A stretch of 7,283 bases of DNA from an uncultured Peptococcaceae bacterium (GCA_958451915.1 CAUDRX010000113.1:1-7283), one strand, 5' to 3'; positions 1-6,824 are shown, counted from the first letter of the stretch. Translations and numbers: made by a program. The notes: generated by a model from the letters alone, not told the origin.

Positions 1-23
1 CGGAAAGTGATGGCATATTTCAT
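1..23 (-). CDS. Start of an unidentified gene downstream of uvrA (partial)
   Basis: Reading leftward after the uvrA stop there is a GGAG (positions 32-29), five bases, then an ATG at 23-21 and seven codons (M K Y A I T F) before the window ends. The start lies 14 bases after uvrA on the same strand, with no hairpin between them, so it is probably the third gene of the uvrBA operon. Seven residues are too few to assign a family. They do not look like the start of UvrC. The call rests only on the ribosome binding site, the spacing and the open frame. Confidence 0.4.
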
Positions 24-37
24 CTTTTCTCCATATT

Positions 38-2869
38 TTAGCCGCGTGCCAGTATCGGCTTCAGGAACTGGCCGGTGTAGGAGGCCTCGCAGGCGGCAAC
101 ATCTTCCGGCGTACCGCTGGTGACAACTTTGCCGCCGCCGGCGCCGCCTTCGGGACCGAGGTCGATGATGTAGTCGGCACACTTGATGACATCAAGATTG
201 TGCTCGATGATGATCATGCTCTCACCGCCAGCCACGAGACGGTCAAGGACCGCAAGGAGACTGGCGATGTCATCACTGTGCAGCCCGGTCGTCGGTTCGT
301 CGAGGATGTAGAGGGTCTTGCCGGTCGGCCGTTTGGAGAGTTCGGTGGCGAGCTTGATGCGCTGGGCCTCACCGCCGGAAAGGGTGGTGGCCGGCTGGCC
401 GAGCTTGATATAGCCAAGGCCGACATCCTGGATGGTCTTGATCTTGTTGTAGACACCCGGAATGTTCTCAAAGAATTCCACGGCTTCATCGACAGTCATA
501 TCGAGGACCTCGGCGATGTTCTTGCCGCGATAAGTGACCTCGAGGGTCTCGCGGTTGTAGCGCTTGCCCTTGCAGACCTCGCATGGGGCGTAGACATCTG
601 GCAGGAAATGCATCTCGATCTTGATGATGCCGTCCCCCCGGCAGGCTTCGCAGCGGCCGCCCTTGACATTGAAGGAAAAACGGCCGGCCTTGTAGCCGCG
701 GATCTGCGCCTCCTTGGTCTTGGCAAAGAGGGCGCGGATCTGATCGAAGGCGCCGGTGTAGGTGGCTGGATTGGAGCGCGGTGTGCGTCCGATCGGACTC
801 TGGTCGATGTTGATGATCTTGTCGATCTGCTCTGCCCCTTCGATGGCACGATGTTTGCCGGGCACGCCCTTGAACTGAGGGTAGATCCTGCGGGCCAGGC
901 CTTTGTACAGGATCTCGTTGACGAGGGTACTCTTGCCGGAGCCGGAGACGCCGGTGACACAGGTGAGCACACCGAGCGGGAAGCTGACATTGATGTTCCT
1001 GAGGTTGTTCTCCCGTGCCCCGACAACGCGCAGCATCCGCTTCTTATCAACGGGACGGCGCGCCTTCGGCACGGGGATGCGCCTGCGCCCGGAAAGATAG
1101 GCGCCGGTGATGGAATGCGGGTCAGCGGCGACTTCTTCCGGTGTGCCGCAGGCCACGACTTCCCCGCCGCCGGCGCCGGCACGCGGTCCGATGTCCACGA
1201 TGAAGTCGGCAGCGCGCATGGTGTCCTCATCGTGCTCAACGACAATGACGGTATTGCCGAGATCGCGCATGTGCTTAAGGGTGTTGATGAGCTTCTCATT
1301 GTCGCGCTGGTGCAAGCCGATGGATGGCTCATCGAGGATGTAGAGCACGCCTACGAGGCCGCTGCCGATCTGCGTGGCAAGGCGGATGCGCTGGGCTTCG
1401 CCGCCGGAAAGGGTGCCGGCCGCACGGGAAAGGGTGAGATAGGTGAGGCCGACGTTCACGAGGAAGCGCAGGCGGGCGCTGATCTCCCTGAGAATGAGGC
1501 GGCCGATGAAGCGCTGGCGCTCTGTGAGCGTGATGTTCTCAAAGAAATCGAGGGCTTCCACGATGGTCATGTCGCAGACCTCCCAGATGGCCTTACCGCC
1601 AACGGTCACGGCCAGCGCCTCCGGACGCAGACGGCGCCCCTTGCAGGCGGGACAGCGGTCGGTGCGCATGAAGCCTTCGAGCATCTCCATACTGGCTTCG
1701 CTGTGCGTTTCGAGGCGGCGGCGCTCCAGGCTCGGGATGAGGCCTTCGTAGGCCTTGCGATAGACCTTTTCCTCGCCGAACATGTTGATATAGTGGAAAT
1801 TGACCGTCGGATGGTCGCCGCCGTAAAGGATGATGTCCTGGTGCTCCTTGGGCAGGTCCTTCCATGGCGTATCGCGGTCGATGCCGAGCTTGTCGGTGAG
1901 GCTGTACATGAGCTGCTCGTAGTAGTTCGAGATGGCGCCGCGCCGCCATGGTGCGAGGGCCCCTTCATTGAGGCTCTTGTTCTTGTCCGGGATGATGAGG
2001 TCGAGGTCGAAGCTCATGACCTCCCCGAGGCCGCTGCAGGTCTCGCAGGCGCCAAGGGGATTGTTGAAGGAAAAGAGCTGCGGCGTCAGCTCCGGCATGG
2101 AGATGCCGCAGTCGAGGCAGGCGAAATGCTCGCTGAAACGCAGCACTTCCCCGTCGGCATCGACCCAGACCTGGCCTTCGGCGAGGTCGAGGGCGGCCTG
2201 CATGGAACCGGTCAGACGGCTCTCGATGCCGTCTTTAAGCTTGAGTCGGTCGACGACGACTTCAATGTAATGCTTGTTGTTCTTTTTCAGTGTGATGTCC
2301 TCGGCAAGGTCACGCATCTCGCCGTCGACGCGCACACGCACATAGCCGCTCTTGCGCAGCTGTTCGAAATACTGCCTGAACTCGCCCTTGCGGTTCTGCA
2401 CGACCGGCGCCAGGATGTGCAGGCGGGTGCCTGCCTCCAGTGCCATGACCTGGTCGACCATCTGGTCGATGGACTGCTGGTGGATCTCACGCCCGCATTT
2501 CGGGCAGTGGGGCACGCCCACGCGTGCGTAGAGCAGGCGCAGGTAATCGTAGATCTCGGTGACGGTGCCGACGGTGGAACGCGGGTTGCGATGGGTGGTC
2601 TTCTGGTCGATGGAGATGGCCGGAGAAAGGCCTGAGATCTCGTCAACGTCCGGCTTGTCCATCTGCCCCAAAAACTGCCGCGCGTAGCTCGACAGCGATT
2701 CCACATAACGGCGCTGGCCTTCGGCATAGATGGTGTCAAAAGCCAGCGAGGATTTGCCCGAACCGGACAGCCCTGTCATCACGACCAGCTTGTCACGGGG
2801 GATGTCCAGATCGATGTTCTTTAAATTATGGACCCGCGCACCGCGGATCCGGATCATATTTTCAGCCAT
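38..2869 (-). CDS. uvrA: UvrA, excinuclease ABC subunit A (DNA damage recognition ATPase)
   Basis: UvrA is the damage-sensing ATPase of nucleotide excision repair in the cytoplasm. A UvrA dimer with UvrB scans DNA, then hands the lesion to UvrB and leaves. The 943 residues match the family length. Two ABC modules are visible. The first has Walker A GLSGSGKS at 33-40, signature LSGGEAQR at 487-494 and Walker B LYILDEP at 509-515. The second has Walker A GVSGSGKS at 640-647, signature at 830-837 and Walker B at 853-859. Zinc ligands are C251/C254/C275/C278 and C740/C743/C763/C766. The segment around 119-250 is the UvrB-binding region, which marks this as a true repair UvrA rather than the shorter UvrA2 type. 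The ATG follows GGAG by five bases and lies 9 bases after the uvrB stop, so the two genes are probably translationally coupled. No truncation or frameshift is seen. Confidence 0.98.
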   Translation of the reverse strand: MAENMIRIRGARVHNLKNIDLDIPRDKLVVMTGLSGSGKSSLAFDTIYAEGQRRYVESLSSYARQFLGQMDKPDVDEISGLSPAISIDQKTTHRNPRSTVGTVTEIYDYLRLLYARVGVPHCPKCGREIHQQSIDQMVDQVMALEAGTRLHILAPVVQNRKGEFRQYFEQLRKSGYVRVRVDGEMRDLAEDITLKKNNKHYIEVVVDRLKLKDGIESRLTGSMQAALDLAEGQVWVDADGEVLRFSEHFACLDCGISMPELTPQLFSFNNPLGACETCSGLGEVMSFDLDLIIPDKNKSLNEGALAPWRRGAISNYYEQLMYSLTDKLGIDRDTPWKDLPKEHQDIILYGGDHPTVNFHYINMFGEEKVYRKAYEGLIPSLERRRLETHSEASMEMLEGFMRTDRCPACKGRRLRPEALAVTVGGKAIWEVCDMTIVEALDFFENITLTERQRFIGRLILREISARLRFLVNVGLTYLTLSRAAGTLSGGEAQRIRLATQIGSGLVGVLYILDEPSIGLHQRDNEKLINTLKHMRDLGNTVIVVEHDEDTMRAADFIVDIGPRAGAGGGEVVACGTPEEVAADPHSITGAYLSGRRRIPVPKARRPVDKKRMLRVVGARENNLRNINVSFPLGVLTCVTGVSGSGKSTLVNEILYKGLARRIYPQFKGVPGKHRAIEGAEQIDKIINIDQSPIGRTPRSNPATYTGAFDQIRALFAKTKEAQIRGYKAGRFSFNVKGGRCEACRGDGIIKIEMHFLPDVYAPCEVCKGKRYNRETLEVTYRGKNIAEVLDMTVDEAVEFFENIPGVYNKIKTIQDVGLGYIKLGQPATTLSGGEAQRIKLATELSKRPTGKTLYILDEPTTGLHSDDIASLLAVLDRLVAGGESMIIIEHNLDVIKCADYIIDLGPEGGAGGGKVVTSGTPEDVAACEASYTGQFLKPILARG

Positions 2870-2874
2870 GTTCG

Positions 2875-2880
2875 CTCCTT
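2875..2880 (-). promoter_or_regulatory. uvrA ribosome binding site overlapping the uvrB stop codon
   Basis: On the minus strand the bases AAGGAG lie five bases before the uvrA ATG. The first two As also belong to the uvrB TAA stop codon. Ribosomes ending uvrB therefore sit on the uvrA start signal, which suggests coupled translation of the two partners. This placement also supports the chosen uvrA start over the ATG four codons further in. Confidence 0.85.
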
Positions 2881-4858
2881 ATTTCTTATCCATTGCTTCG
2901 ATGCGGCGGATCTCATCACGCAGCTCGGCAGCGATCTCGAACTCGAGGTTTTTGGCCGCTTCCTTCATCGCGTTCTCCAGGAGTCTGAGGTGCTGTTTGC
3001 GGCCCTTGGCATCGGCCGGCACCTCGCGGGTGAGATACTGCGGCGTCTCTTCGGCCACAGCCTTGAGCGGCGAGATGTCCTCGCGCACATCCTTGCGCAC
3101 CGTCTCCGGCACGATGCCATGGGCTTCATTGTAAGCCATCTGCTTCTCGCGGCGGCGCGCTGTCTCGTCGATGGTGCGCTGCATGCTGCCGGTGATGACA
3201 TCGGCATACATGATGACCTCGCCATTCGCATTGCGGGCGGCACGGCCGACGGTCTGGATCATCGAACGCTCGCTCCGGAGAAAACCTTCCTTGTCGGCGT
3301 CGATGATGGCCACCAGCGAGACCTCCGGCAGGTCGAGACCTTCGCGCAGGAGATTGATGCCGACGAGCACATCAAACTCACCGAGACGCAGATCGCGCAG
3401 GATCTCCATACGCTCCAGTGCCTTGATCTCCGAATGCAGGTAACGCGCCTCGATGCCCGCGTTCACCAGGTAATCGGTGAGGTCTTCGGCCATGCGCTTG
3501 GTCAGCGTCGTCACAAGCACACGTTCGTCGCGGGCAATACGCAGATTGATGCGGTCGATGAGGTCGTCGATCTGACCGGCGATCGGACGTACTTCGATGG
3601 TCGGATCGAGAAGCCCTGTCGGACGGATGATCTGCTCCACGACCTGCTGACTGTGCGAGAGCTCATAATCCCCTGGCGTTGCCGAGACGTAGATCGTCTG
3701 GTGCACCTTCTCCTCGAACTCCTCAAAATGCAGCGGCCGGTTATCCAGCGCCGACGGCAGACGGAAACCATGCTCGACCAGGTTCTCCTTGCGCGAGCGG
3801 TCACCGGCGAACATGCCGCCGATCTGCGGCACAGCCACGTGGCTCTCGTCGATAAAGGTGATGAAATCCGGCGGGAAGAAATCCAGGAGGGTGTCCGGCG
3901 TGCTCCCCGGCGCACGGCCTGAGAGCGGACGCGCATAGTTCTCGACGCCCGAACAGTAGCCCACCTCGCGCAGCATCTCCAGGTCATAGCGGGTGCGCTG
4001 CTCCAGGCGCTGAGCCTCCAGGAGCTTGCCTTCGCGCTTGAACTCAGCGAGACGTTCATCAAGCTCAGCTTCGATATTGGCGATGGCCGTATCCAGGTAT
4101 TCCGGATCGGTGACATAGTGGGTGTTCGGATAGATCGAGACGTGTTCGCGGTCGCCCACGACCTTGCCGGTGAGATAGTCGAACTCACTGATGCGGTCGA
4201 CTTCGTCGCCGAAAAATTCGATGCGGATGCCGCGCTCACTCGAAGACGACGGCATGACTTCCACACAGTCGCCGCGCACACGAAAAGTCCCGCGCCTGAA
4301 GTCGACATCGTTGCGCTCGTACTGGATCTCGATGAGCTTGCGCAGCACATCGTCACGCTCCACTTCCTGACCCGGACGCAGGTTCAGCACCTCGTTTTTG
4401 TAGAACGCCGGCGAGCCGAGGCCGTAGATGCAGCTCACAGAAGCGATGATGATGACATCGCGGCGCTCGAGCAGAGAAGCCGTCGCCGAATGGCGCAGCT
4501 TTTCGATGGTCTCGTTGATCTGCGCGTCTTTTTCGATATAGGTGTCCGTCGAGGCCACATAAGCCTCCGGCTGATAGTAATCATAATATGAAACGAAATA
4601 TTCCACGGCGTTGTTCGGAAAGAACGCCTTGAACTCACTGTAGAGCTGGGCCGCCAGCGTCTTGTTCGGCTCAAAGATGAGCGCCGGGCGGTTGGCCCTG
4701 GCGATGATGTTGGCCATCGTGAAGGTCTTGCCGCTGCCCGTCACGCCAAGGAGCGTCTGACGGTGATAGCCCAGGTTCAGCCCTTCAAAGAGCGCCCCGA
4801 TCGCCTCAGGCTGATCGCCCGTCGGCTGAAACGGCGCCACCAGTTGAAAATCTGCCAT
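2879..4858 (-). CDS. uvrB: UvrB, excinuclease ABC subunit B (damage-verifying helicase-like protein)
   Basis: UvrB receives the damaged site from UvrA, inserts a beta-hairpin between the strands to verify the lesion, and recruits UvrC for the two incisions. The 659 residues match the family. Walker A GVTGSGKT is at 38-45. The tyrosine-rich beta-hairpin (YYDYYQPEAY and onward) spans about 91-115. The DESH Walker B box is at 337-340 and SATP at 392-395. Helicase motif V (GINLLREGLDLPEV) is at 500-513 and motif VI (QTVGRAARN) at 535-543. The C-terminal UVR motif, about 624-654, is the contact for UvrC and UvrA. The start is ATG at 4858: a GTG three codons upstream is in frame, but it lies inside the ribosome binding site AGAGGTGG, so it is not used here. 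This is the first gene after the promoter at 4934-4906. Confidence 0.97.
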   Translation of the reverse strand: MADFQLVAPFQPTGDQPEAIGALFEGLNLGYHRQTLLGVTGSGKTFTMANIIARANRPALIFEPNKTLAAQLYSEFKAFFPNNAVEYFVSYYDYYQPEAYVASTDTYIEKDAQINETIEKLRHSATASLLERRDVIIIASVSCIYGLGSPAFYKNEVLNLRPGQEVERDDVLRKLIEIQYERNDVDFRRGTFRVRGDCVEVMPSSSSERGIRIEFFGDEVDRISEFDYLTGKVVGDREHVSIYPNTHYVTDPEYLDTAIANIEAELDERLAEFKREGKLLEAQRLEQRTRYDLEMLREVGYCSGVENYARPLSGRAPGSTPDTLLDFFPPDFITFIDESHVAVPQIGGMFAGDRSRKENLVEHGFRLPSALDNRPLHFEEFEEKVHQTIYVSATPGDYELSHSQQVVEQIIRPTGLLDPTIEVRPIAGQIDDLIDRINLRIARDERVLVTTLTKRMAEDLTDYLVNAGIEARYLHSEIKALERMEILRDLRLGEFDVLVGINLLREGLDLPEVSLVAIIDADKEGFLRSERSMIQTVGRAARNANGEVIMYADVITGSMQRTIDETARRREKQMAYNEAHGIVPETVRKDVREDISPLKAVAEETPQYLTREVPADAKGRKQHLRLLENAMKEAAKNLEFEIAAELRDEIRRIEAMDKK

Positions 4859-4863
4859 TGTCT

Positions 4864-4871
4864 CCACCTCT
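4864..4871 (-). promoter_or_regulatory. uvrB ribosome binding site (decides the start)
   Basis: The minus strand reads AGAGGTGG, five bases before the ATG at 4858. An in-frame GTG at 4867-4865 is part of this element, so the longer start can be set aside. Confidence 0.75.
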
Positions 4872-4905
4872 GTCCTGTATCATGTTTGCAATATCCCATC
4901 CCTAT

Positions 4906-4934
4906 AGTATAAGCGATTTTTCAATGTGTGACAA
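4906..4934 (-). promoter_or_regulatory. Sigma70-type promoter of uvrBA
   Basis: On the minus strand, TTGTCA (4934-4929) is followed after exactly 17 bases by TATACT (4911-4906). Each hexamer has five of the six consensus bases. Transcription should start near 4899, giving a leader of about 40 bases before the uvrB ATG. The element lies in the AT-rich gap between uvrB and the terminator of the next gene. No GAAC-N4-GTTC type LexA box is present in 4868-4976. Confidence 0.8.
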
Positions 4935-4976
4935 CGCCTCTCATAATACGCGGCGAAGAAAATCCGTCTCTGCCGC

Positions 4977-5004
4977 AAAAAAGCGCACCCGAAAACGGGT
5001 GCGC
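4977..5004 (-). terminator. Intrinsic terminator of the kinase-like gene
   Basis: The minus strand shows a perfect 9-bp stem (GCGCACCCG pairing with CGGGTGCGC) with a TTTT loop, followed at once by six Ts (4982-4977). It begins 11 bases after the stop codon of the kinase-like gene. It should stop leftward transcription before the uvrB promoter, so the two units are separate. Confidence 0.92.
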
Positions 5005-5015
5005 ATGATCTTTTC

Positions 5016-5948
5016 TCAGGCAGCTTCGCTGTCCTGTCCGCAGTCTTCACATTTGAGCCAGAGGGTGAACATGGTGCAGAGGTGCGGCAGACTGTCGCAG
5101 CTGAGGGTGGCGTCCATGGCATCGGCCAGGGCACGGGCGAGCGTGAGGCCCAATCCGCCAGCTGCTGCAGCCTCGCTGGTAAAGAGGCGGGCCTGCGCCT
5201 CGGGATCAAGACCGGCGCCGTGGTCTTCGACGGTGAGGGAGACGCCGTCGTCGGTCTCTGCCAGGGCCAGGCGCAGATAGCCGCCATCGGCGCCGTAACG
5301 GATGGCGTTATCGATGAAGGTCTCAAGGATATGGCCCACGGCCTTCGCATCGACAGTGCGCACGACAGGCGTCTGCGGCAGATCGGCATCGACCATGAAA
5401 CCTGCCGCTTCCAGACGCGGTGCAAAACCGGCGAGCGTTTCCCGGGCCAGCCGGGAAAGATCGGTCGCTTCCGGAGACAGGCAGACGGCGCCGCTCTTCA
5501 GCTGCGCCAGGGCGGCGTAGCAGTTCAGGCGCGTGCTCAGCGCGCCTGCGTGGTCCCTGGCCTCGGCGATATGGGCACGCAGATCTTCCGGCAGTGCCTC
5601 AGCCTGAGAATGCAGCTGTGCCACCTTGCCGCAGAGATGATCGACCGGCGTGCTGAGGTCGCGGGAAGCCGTGGTCACAAAGCCCAGGAGCGCTTCCTCG
5701 CGCCGGGCAGCTGCCTGCACGCGGCGCGCATCCCCGGCCAGGTGCTGTTCCAGAGCCGCGGCAAATCCGCGAAGGGTGCGTGTGCGGGCGTTCAGATGCG
5801 GCAGCCGGCGTTCCCCCGCACCCTCACAGATGGCCGCAAACTGCGCGGACAGATCCTCCACATCAGCCGCAAGCCGATGCCAGCGCCACCAGCCCAGCGC
5901 CGCCAGAACGGCCAGGAAAAAACTGATTGTCAATAACATCACTATCAT
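5016..5948 (-). CDS. Membrane-anchored histidine-kinase-like protein lacking the H-box histidine
   Basis: The 310-residue protein resembles the small Firmicutes sensor kinases with an N-terminal membrane anchor and no outside sensor domain. Residues 1-22 form one hydrophobic segment, followed by a charged linker (24-88) and a dimerisation-like helix with FVTTASRDLSTPV at 90-102. In active kinases this motif reads SHELRTP or SHDLRTP. Here the phospho-acceptor is R96 (codon CGC), and the RTP arginine is Ser. The ATP-binding domain keeps its boxes: N214 in ETFIDNAIRY, DHGAG at 242-246, F256 and GGLGL at 264-268. The C-terminus carries CEDC at 300-303. No response regulator is in the window. It may bind ATP without autophosphorylating at the usual site; a pseudokinase role is inference. 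ATG 5948 was chosen for its AGAGGAG site and the hydrophobic segment directly after it; a 33-residue extension to 6047 would run through the divergent promoter region. Confidence 0.85.
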   Translation of the reverse strand: MIVMLLTISFFLAVLAALGWWRWHRLAADVEDLSAQFAAICEGAGERRLPHLNARTRTLRGFAAALEQHLAGDARRVQAAARREEALLGFVTTASRDLSTPVDHLCGKVAQLHSQAEALPEDLRAHIAEARDHAGALSTRLNCYAALAQLKSGAVCLSPEATDLSRLARETLAGFAPRLEAAGFMVDADLPQTPVVRTVDAKAVGHILETFIDNAIRYGADGGYLRLALAETDDGVSLTVEDHGAGLDPEAQARLFTSEAAAAGGLGLTLARALADAMDATLSCDSLPHLCTMFTLWLKCEDCGQDSEAA

Positions 5949-5956
5949 GATCGACG

Positions 5957-5963
5957 CTCCTCT
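5957..5963 (-). promoter_or_regulatory. Ribosome binding site fixing the start of the kinase-like gene
   Basis: The minus strand reads AGAGGAG, eight bases before the ATG at 5948. The longer in-frame start at 6047 has no such site. No convincing leftward promoter could be read in 5964-6060, so where transcription of this gene begins is unclear. Confidence 0.75.
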
Positions 5964-5985
5964 GTCTTTAATGTTCAGCCATCCC

Positions 5986-6004
5986 TTCGCCGTTTGCCGG
6001 CGAA
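5986..6004. repeat. Perfect 7-5-7 inverted repeat in the divergent intergenic region
   Basis: TTCGCCG (5986-5992), five bases, then CGGCGAA (5998-6004). It lies six bases upstream of the -35 hexamer of the rightward regulator gene and 37 bases before the start of the leftward kinase-like gene. The position suits an operator acting on either gene, or a hairpin in the leader of the leftward mRNA. No U-run follows on either strand, so it is not a terminator. Its function is not known. Confidence 0.5.
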
Positions 6005-6010
6005 AGAGGC

Positions 6011-6039
6011 TTGTCCCCGCCGGGCCTTTGCGGTATGAT
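6011..6039 (+). promoter_or_regulatory. Sigma70-type promoter of the Crp/Fnr-family gene
   Basis: TTGTCC (6011-6016), 17 bases, then TATGAT (6034-6039). The predicted start near 6046 falls on the first base of the AAAGGAGG ribosome binding site and would give a leader of only about 15 bases. The hexamers and spacing are good; the start point is a prediction. Confidence 0.7.
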
Positions 6040-6045
6040 GACGGC

Positions 6046-6053
6046 AAAGGAGG
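6046..6053 (+). promoter_or_regulatory. Strong ribosome binding site of the Crp/Fnr-family gene
   Basis: AAAGGAGG lies seven bases before the ATG at 6061. The frame is open much further upstream (to 5650), but that stretch is antisense to the kinase-like gene. This site and the promoter just before it fix the start at 6061. Confidence 0.85.
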
Positions 6054-6060
6054 CGGTCTT

Positions 6061-6717
6061 ATGCCATTTCACGATCTTCCAGGCGTCACCACCTGTCGCT
6101 TCAGAGCGCGGGAATACATCCTGCGCCGCGGCGAAGCCATGCCATATGTATACTACTTAAAGCGGGGTGAAGTCAACCGTGAAGTGCTCACGCCTTACGG
6201 CTCGGTGATGATCAGCAACACCAAAGAGGGCGGTCAGATCACCGGCTCGATCATCGGACTCCTGACGATCTTCGATCGCAGCTTCGACGGCGTCTGCTCC
6301 GATGATTTCATCGCCGCCACAGACTGCATCTGTTACCGCATCCCGGCGGACGTCTGCAAACGCTACATGCGCGAACATCCGGCGCTGATGGAAGAAGCCT
6401 TTGTGCGTGCCATCGACATCTATAACGAGCTCGAAGCCACCCTCACCAGTCTTCAGGACCTGCCCGCACCGCAGCGCGTCTGTGATTTTCTCCTGCGCCA
6501 CAGCGTACCCACACCGGAAGGGCCGCTCCTGCCCAAGCAGTTCACAAACGTCGAGATCAGCAAGCACCTCACCGTGCACAACGTCACCGTCTCCCGCATC
6601 ATCAGCGCCCTGCGCCGGGAAGGCATTGTCACGTGTACCGCCGAAGGTCTGCGCATCTGTGACCCTGCCGCCCTGGCCGAATACATCGCCGGCCACCGCA
6701 GGATGAAATACGATTGA
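6061..6717 (+). CDS. Crp/Fnr-superfamily transcription regulator
   Basis: The 218 residues fit the Crp/Fnr superfamily: an N-terminal cyclic-nucleotide-binding-like beta-barrel, a long dimer helix and a C-terminal winged helix. The barrel shows REYILRRGEAMPYVYYLKRGEV at about 17-38, the usual pattern for its first strands. The dimer helix is about 105-132. The DNA-binding part is about 160-192, with NVEISKHLTVHNVTVSRI followed by LRREGIV, matching the family's TVSR...L...G-I pattern. The cAMP-binding motif of true Crp is not evident. There are eight cysteines (12, 79, 89, 91, 99, 141, 192, 200), but not the close N-terminal cluster of Fnr, so the ligand cannot be told. It is divergent from the kinase-like gene and followed by its own terminator and a permease gene, which is a plausible target. 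Confidence 0.88.
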   Translation: MPFHDLPGVTTCRFRAREYILRRGEAMPYVYYLKRGEVNREVLTPYGSVMISNTKEGGQITGSIIGLLTIFDRSFDGVCSDDFIAATDCICYRIPADVCKRYMREHPALMEEAFVRAIDIYNELEATLTSLQDLPAPQRVCDFLLRHSVPTPEGPLLPKQFTNVEISKHLTVHNVTVSRIISALRREGIVTCTAEGLRICDPAALAEYIAGHRRMKYD

Positions 6718-6724
6718 ACCTCTG

Positions 6725-6747
6725 CCAGCCTTCGGGCTGGTTTTTTT
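6725..6747 (+). terminator. Intrinsic terminator after the Crp/Fnr-family gene
   Basis: CCAGCC (6725-6730), a TTCG loop, then GGCTGG (6735-6740) and seven Ts (6741-6747). It starts seven bases after the stop codon. The stable loop and the T-run make it a textbook rho-independent terminator for rightward transcription. The permease gene downstream therefore needs its own promoter. Confidence 0.95.
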
Positions 6748-6787
6748 CGTGCAGGATCGCCATTGCCGGCGGATTTTCGCCAAAACC

Positions 6788-6801
6788 TTAACGGCCGTTA
6801 T
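6788..6801. promoter_or_regulatory. Palindrome with Crp/Fnr-type operator geometry (TTAAC-N4-GTTAT)
   Basis: The inner 12 bases, TAACGGCCGTTA (6789-6800), are a perfect palindrome. Read as two five-base half-sites around four bases it is TTAAC-GGCC-GTTAT, symmetric in all but the outermost pair. Operators of the Crp/Fnr superfamily, such as TTGAT-N4-ATCAA for Fnr, have this 5-4-5 layout. It lies about 90 bases before the permease start and about 70 after the regulator gene. Binding is inferred, not shown. Confidence 0.45.
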
Positions 6802-6824
6802 GGTCGCAGCAGTATGGAAAAGAT

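Noticed and set aside
365..1420. A repeated stretch in uvrA near 369-387 and 1398-1416 (both contain GCCGCCGGAAAGGGTG or a close variant)
   Set aside because: These are the two LSGGEAQR signature segments of the internally duplicated ABC modules, so the similarity is expected from the protein and is not a mobile or regulatory repeat.
200..2635. An open frame of more than 800 codons on the plus strand, antisense to uvrA
   Set aside because: It lies wholly inside uvrA, has no ribosome binding site, and its product shows low-complexity runs of A, D, G, L and V typical of antisense frames in GC-rich genes. The UvrA frame carries all family motifs.
2828..3922. An open frame of 364 codons on the plus strand, antisense to uvrB
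   Set aside because: It is a shadow of uvrB with no recognisable domain and no start signal.
4858..5280. A plus-strand open frame of 140 codons running from the uvrB leader into the kinase-like gene
   Set aside because: It crosses the uvrB promoter and the leftward terminator, has no ribosome binding site, and has no recognisable domain.
5949..6047. N-terminal extension of the kinase-like protein to an ATG at 6047
   Set aside because: The extension has no ribosome binding site at its start, runs across the inverted repeat and the divergent promoter, and would put 33 polar residues before the hydrophobic segment. ATG 5948 has AGAGGAG at eight bases.
5650..6060. Upstream extension of the Crp/Fnr frame by 137 codons
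   Set aside because: It is antisense to the kinase-like gene and of arginine- and alanine-rich shadow composition. The promoter and AAAGGAGG just before 6061 fix the start.
6157..6783. A minus-strand open frame of 208 codons antisense to the Crp/Fnr gene
   Set aside because: It begins beyond the regulator's terminator, runs back through it, and is antisense to a gene with clear family motifs.
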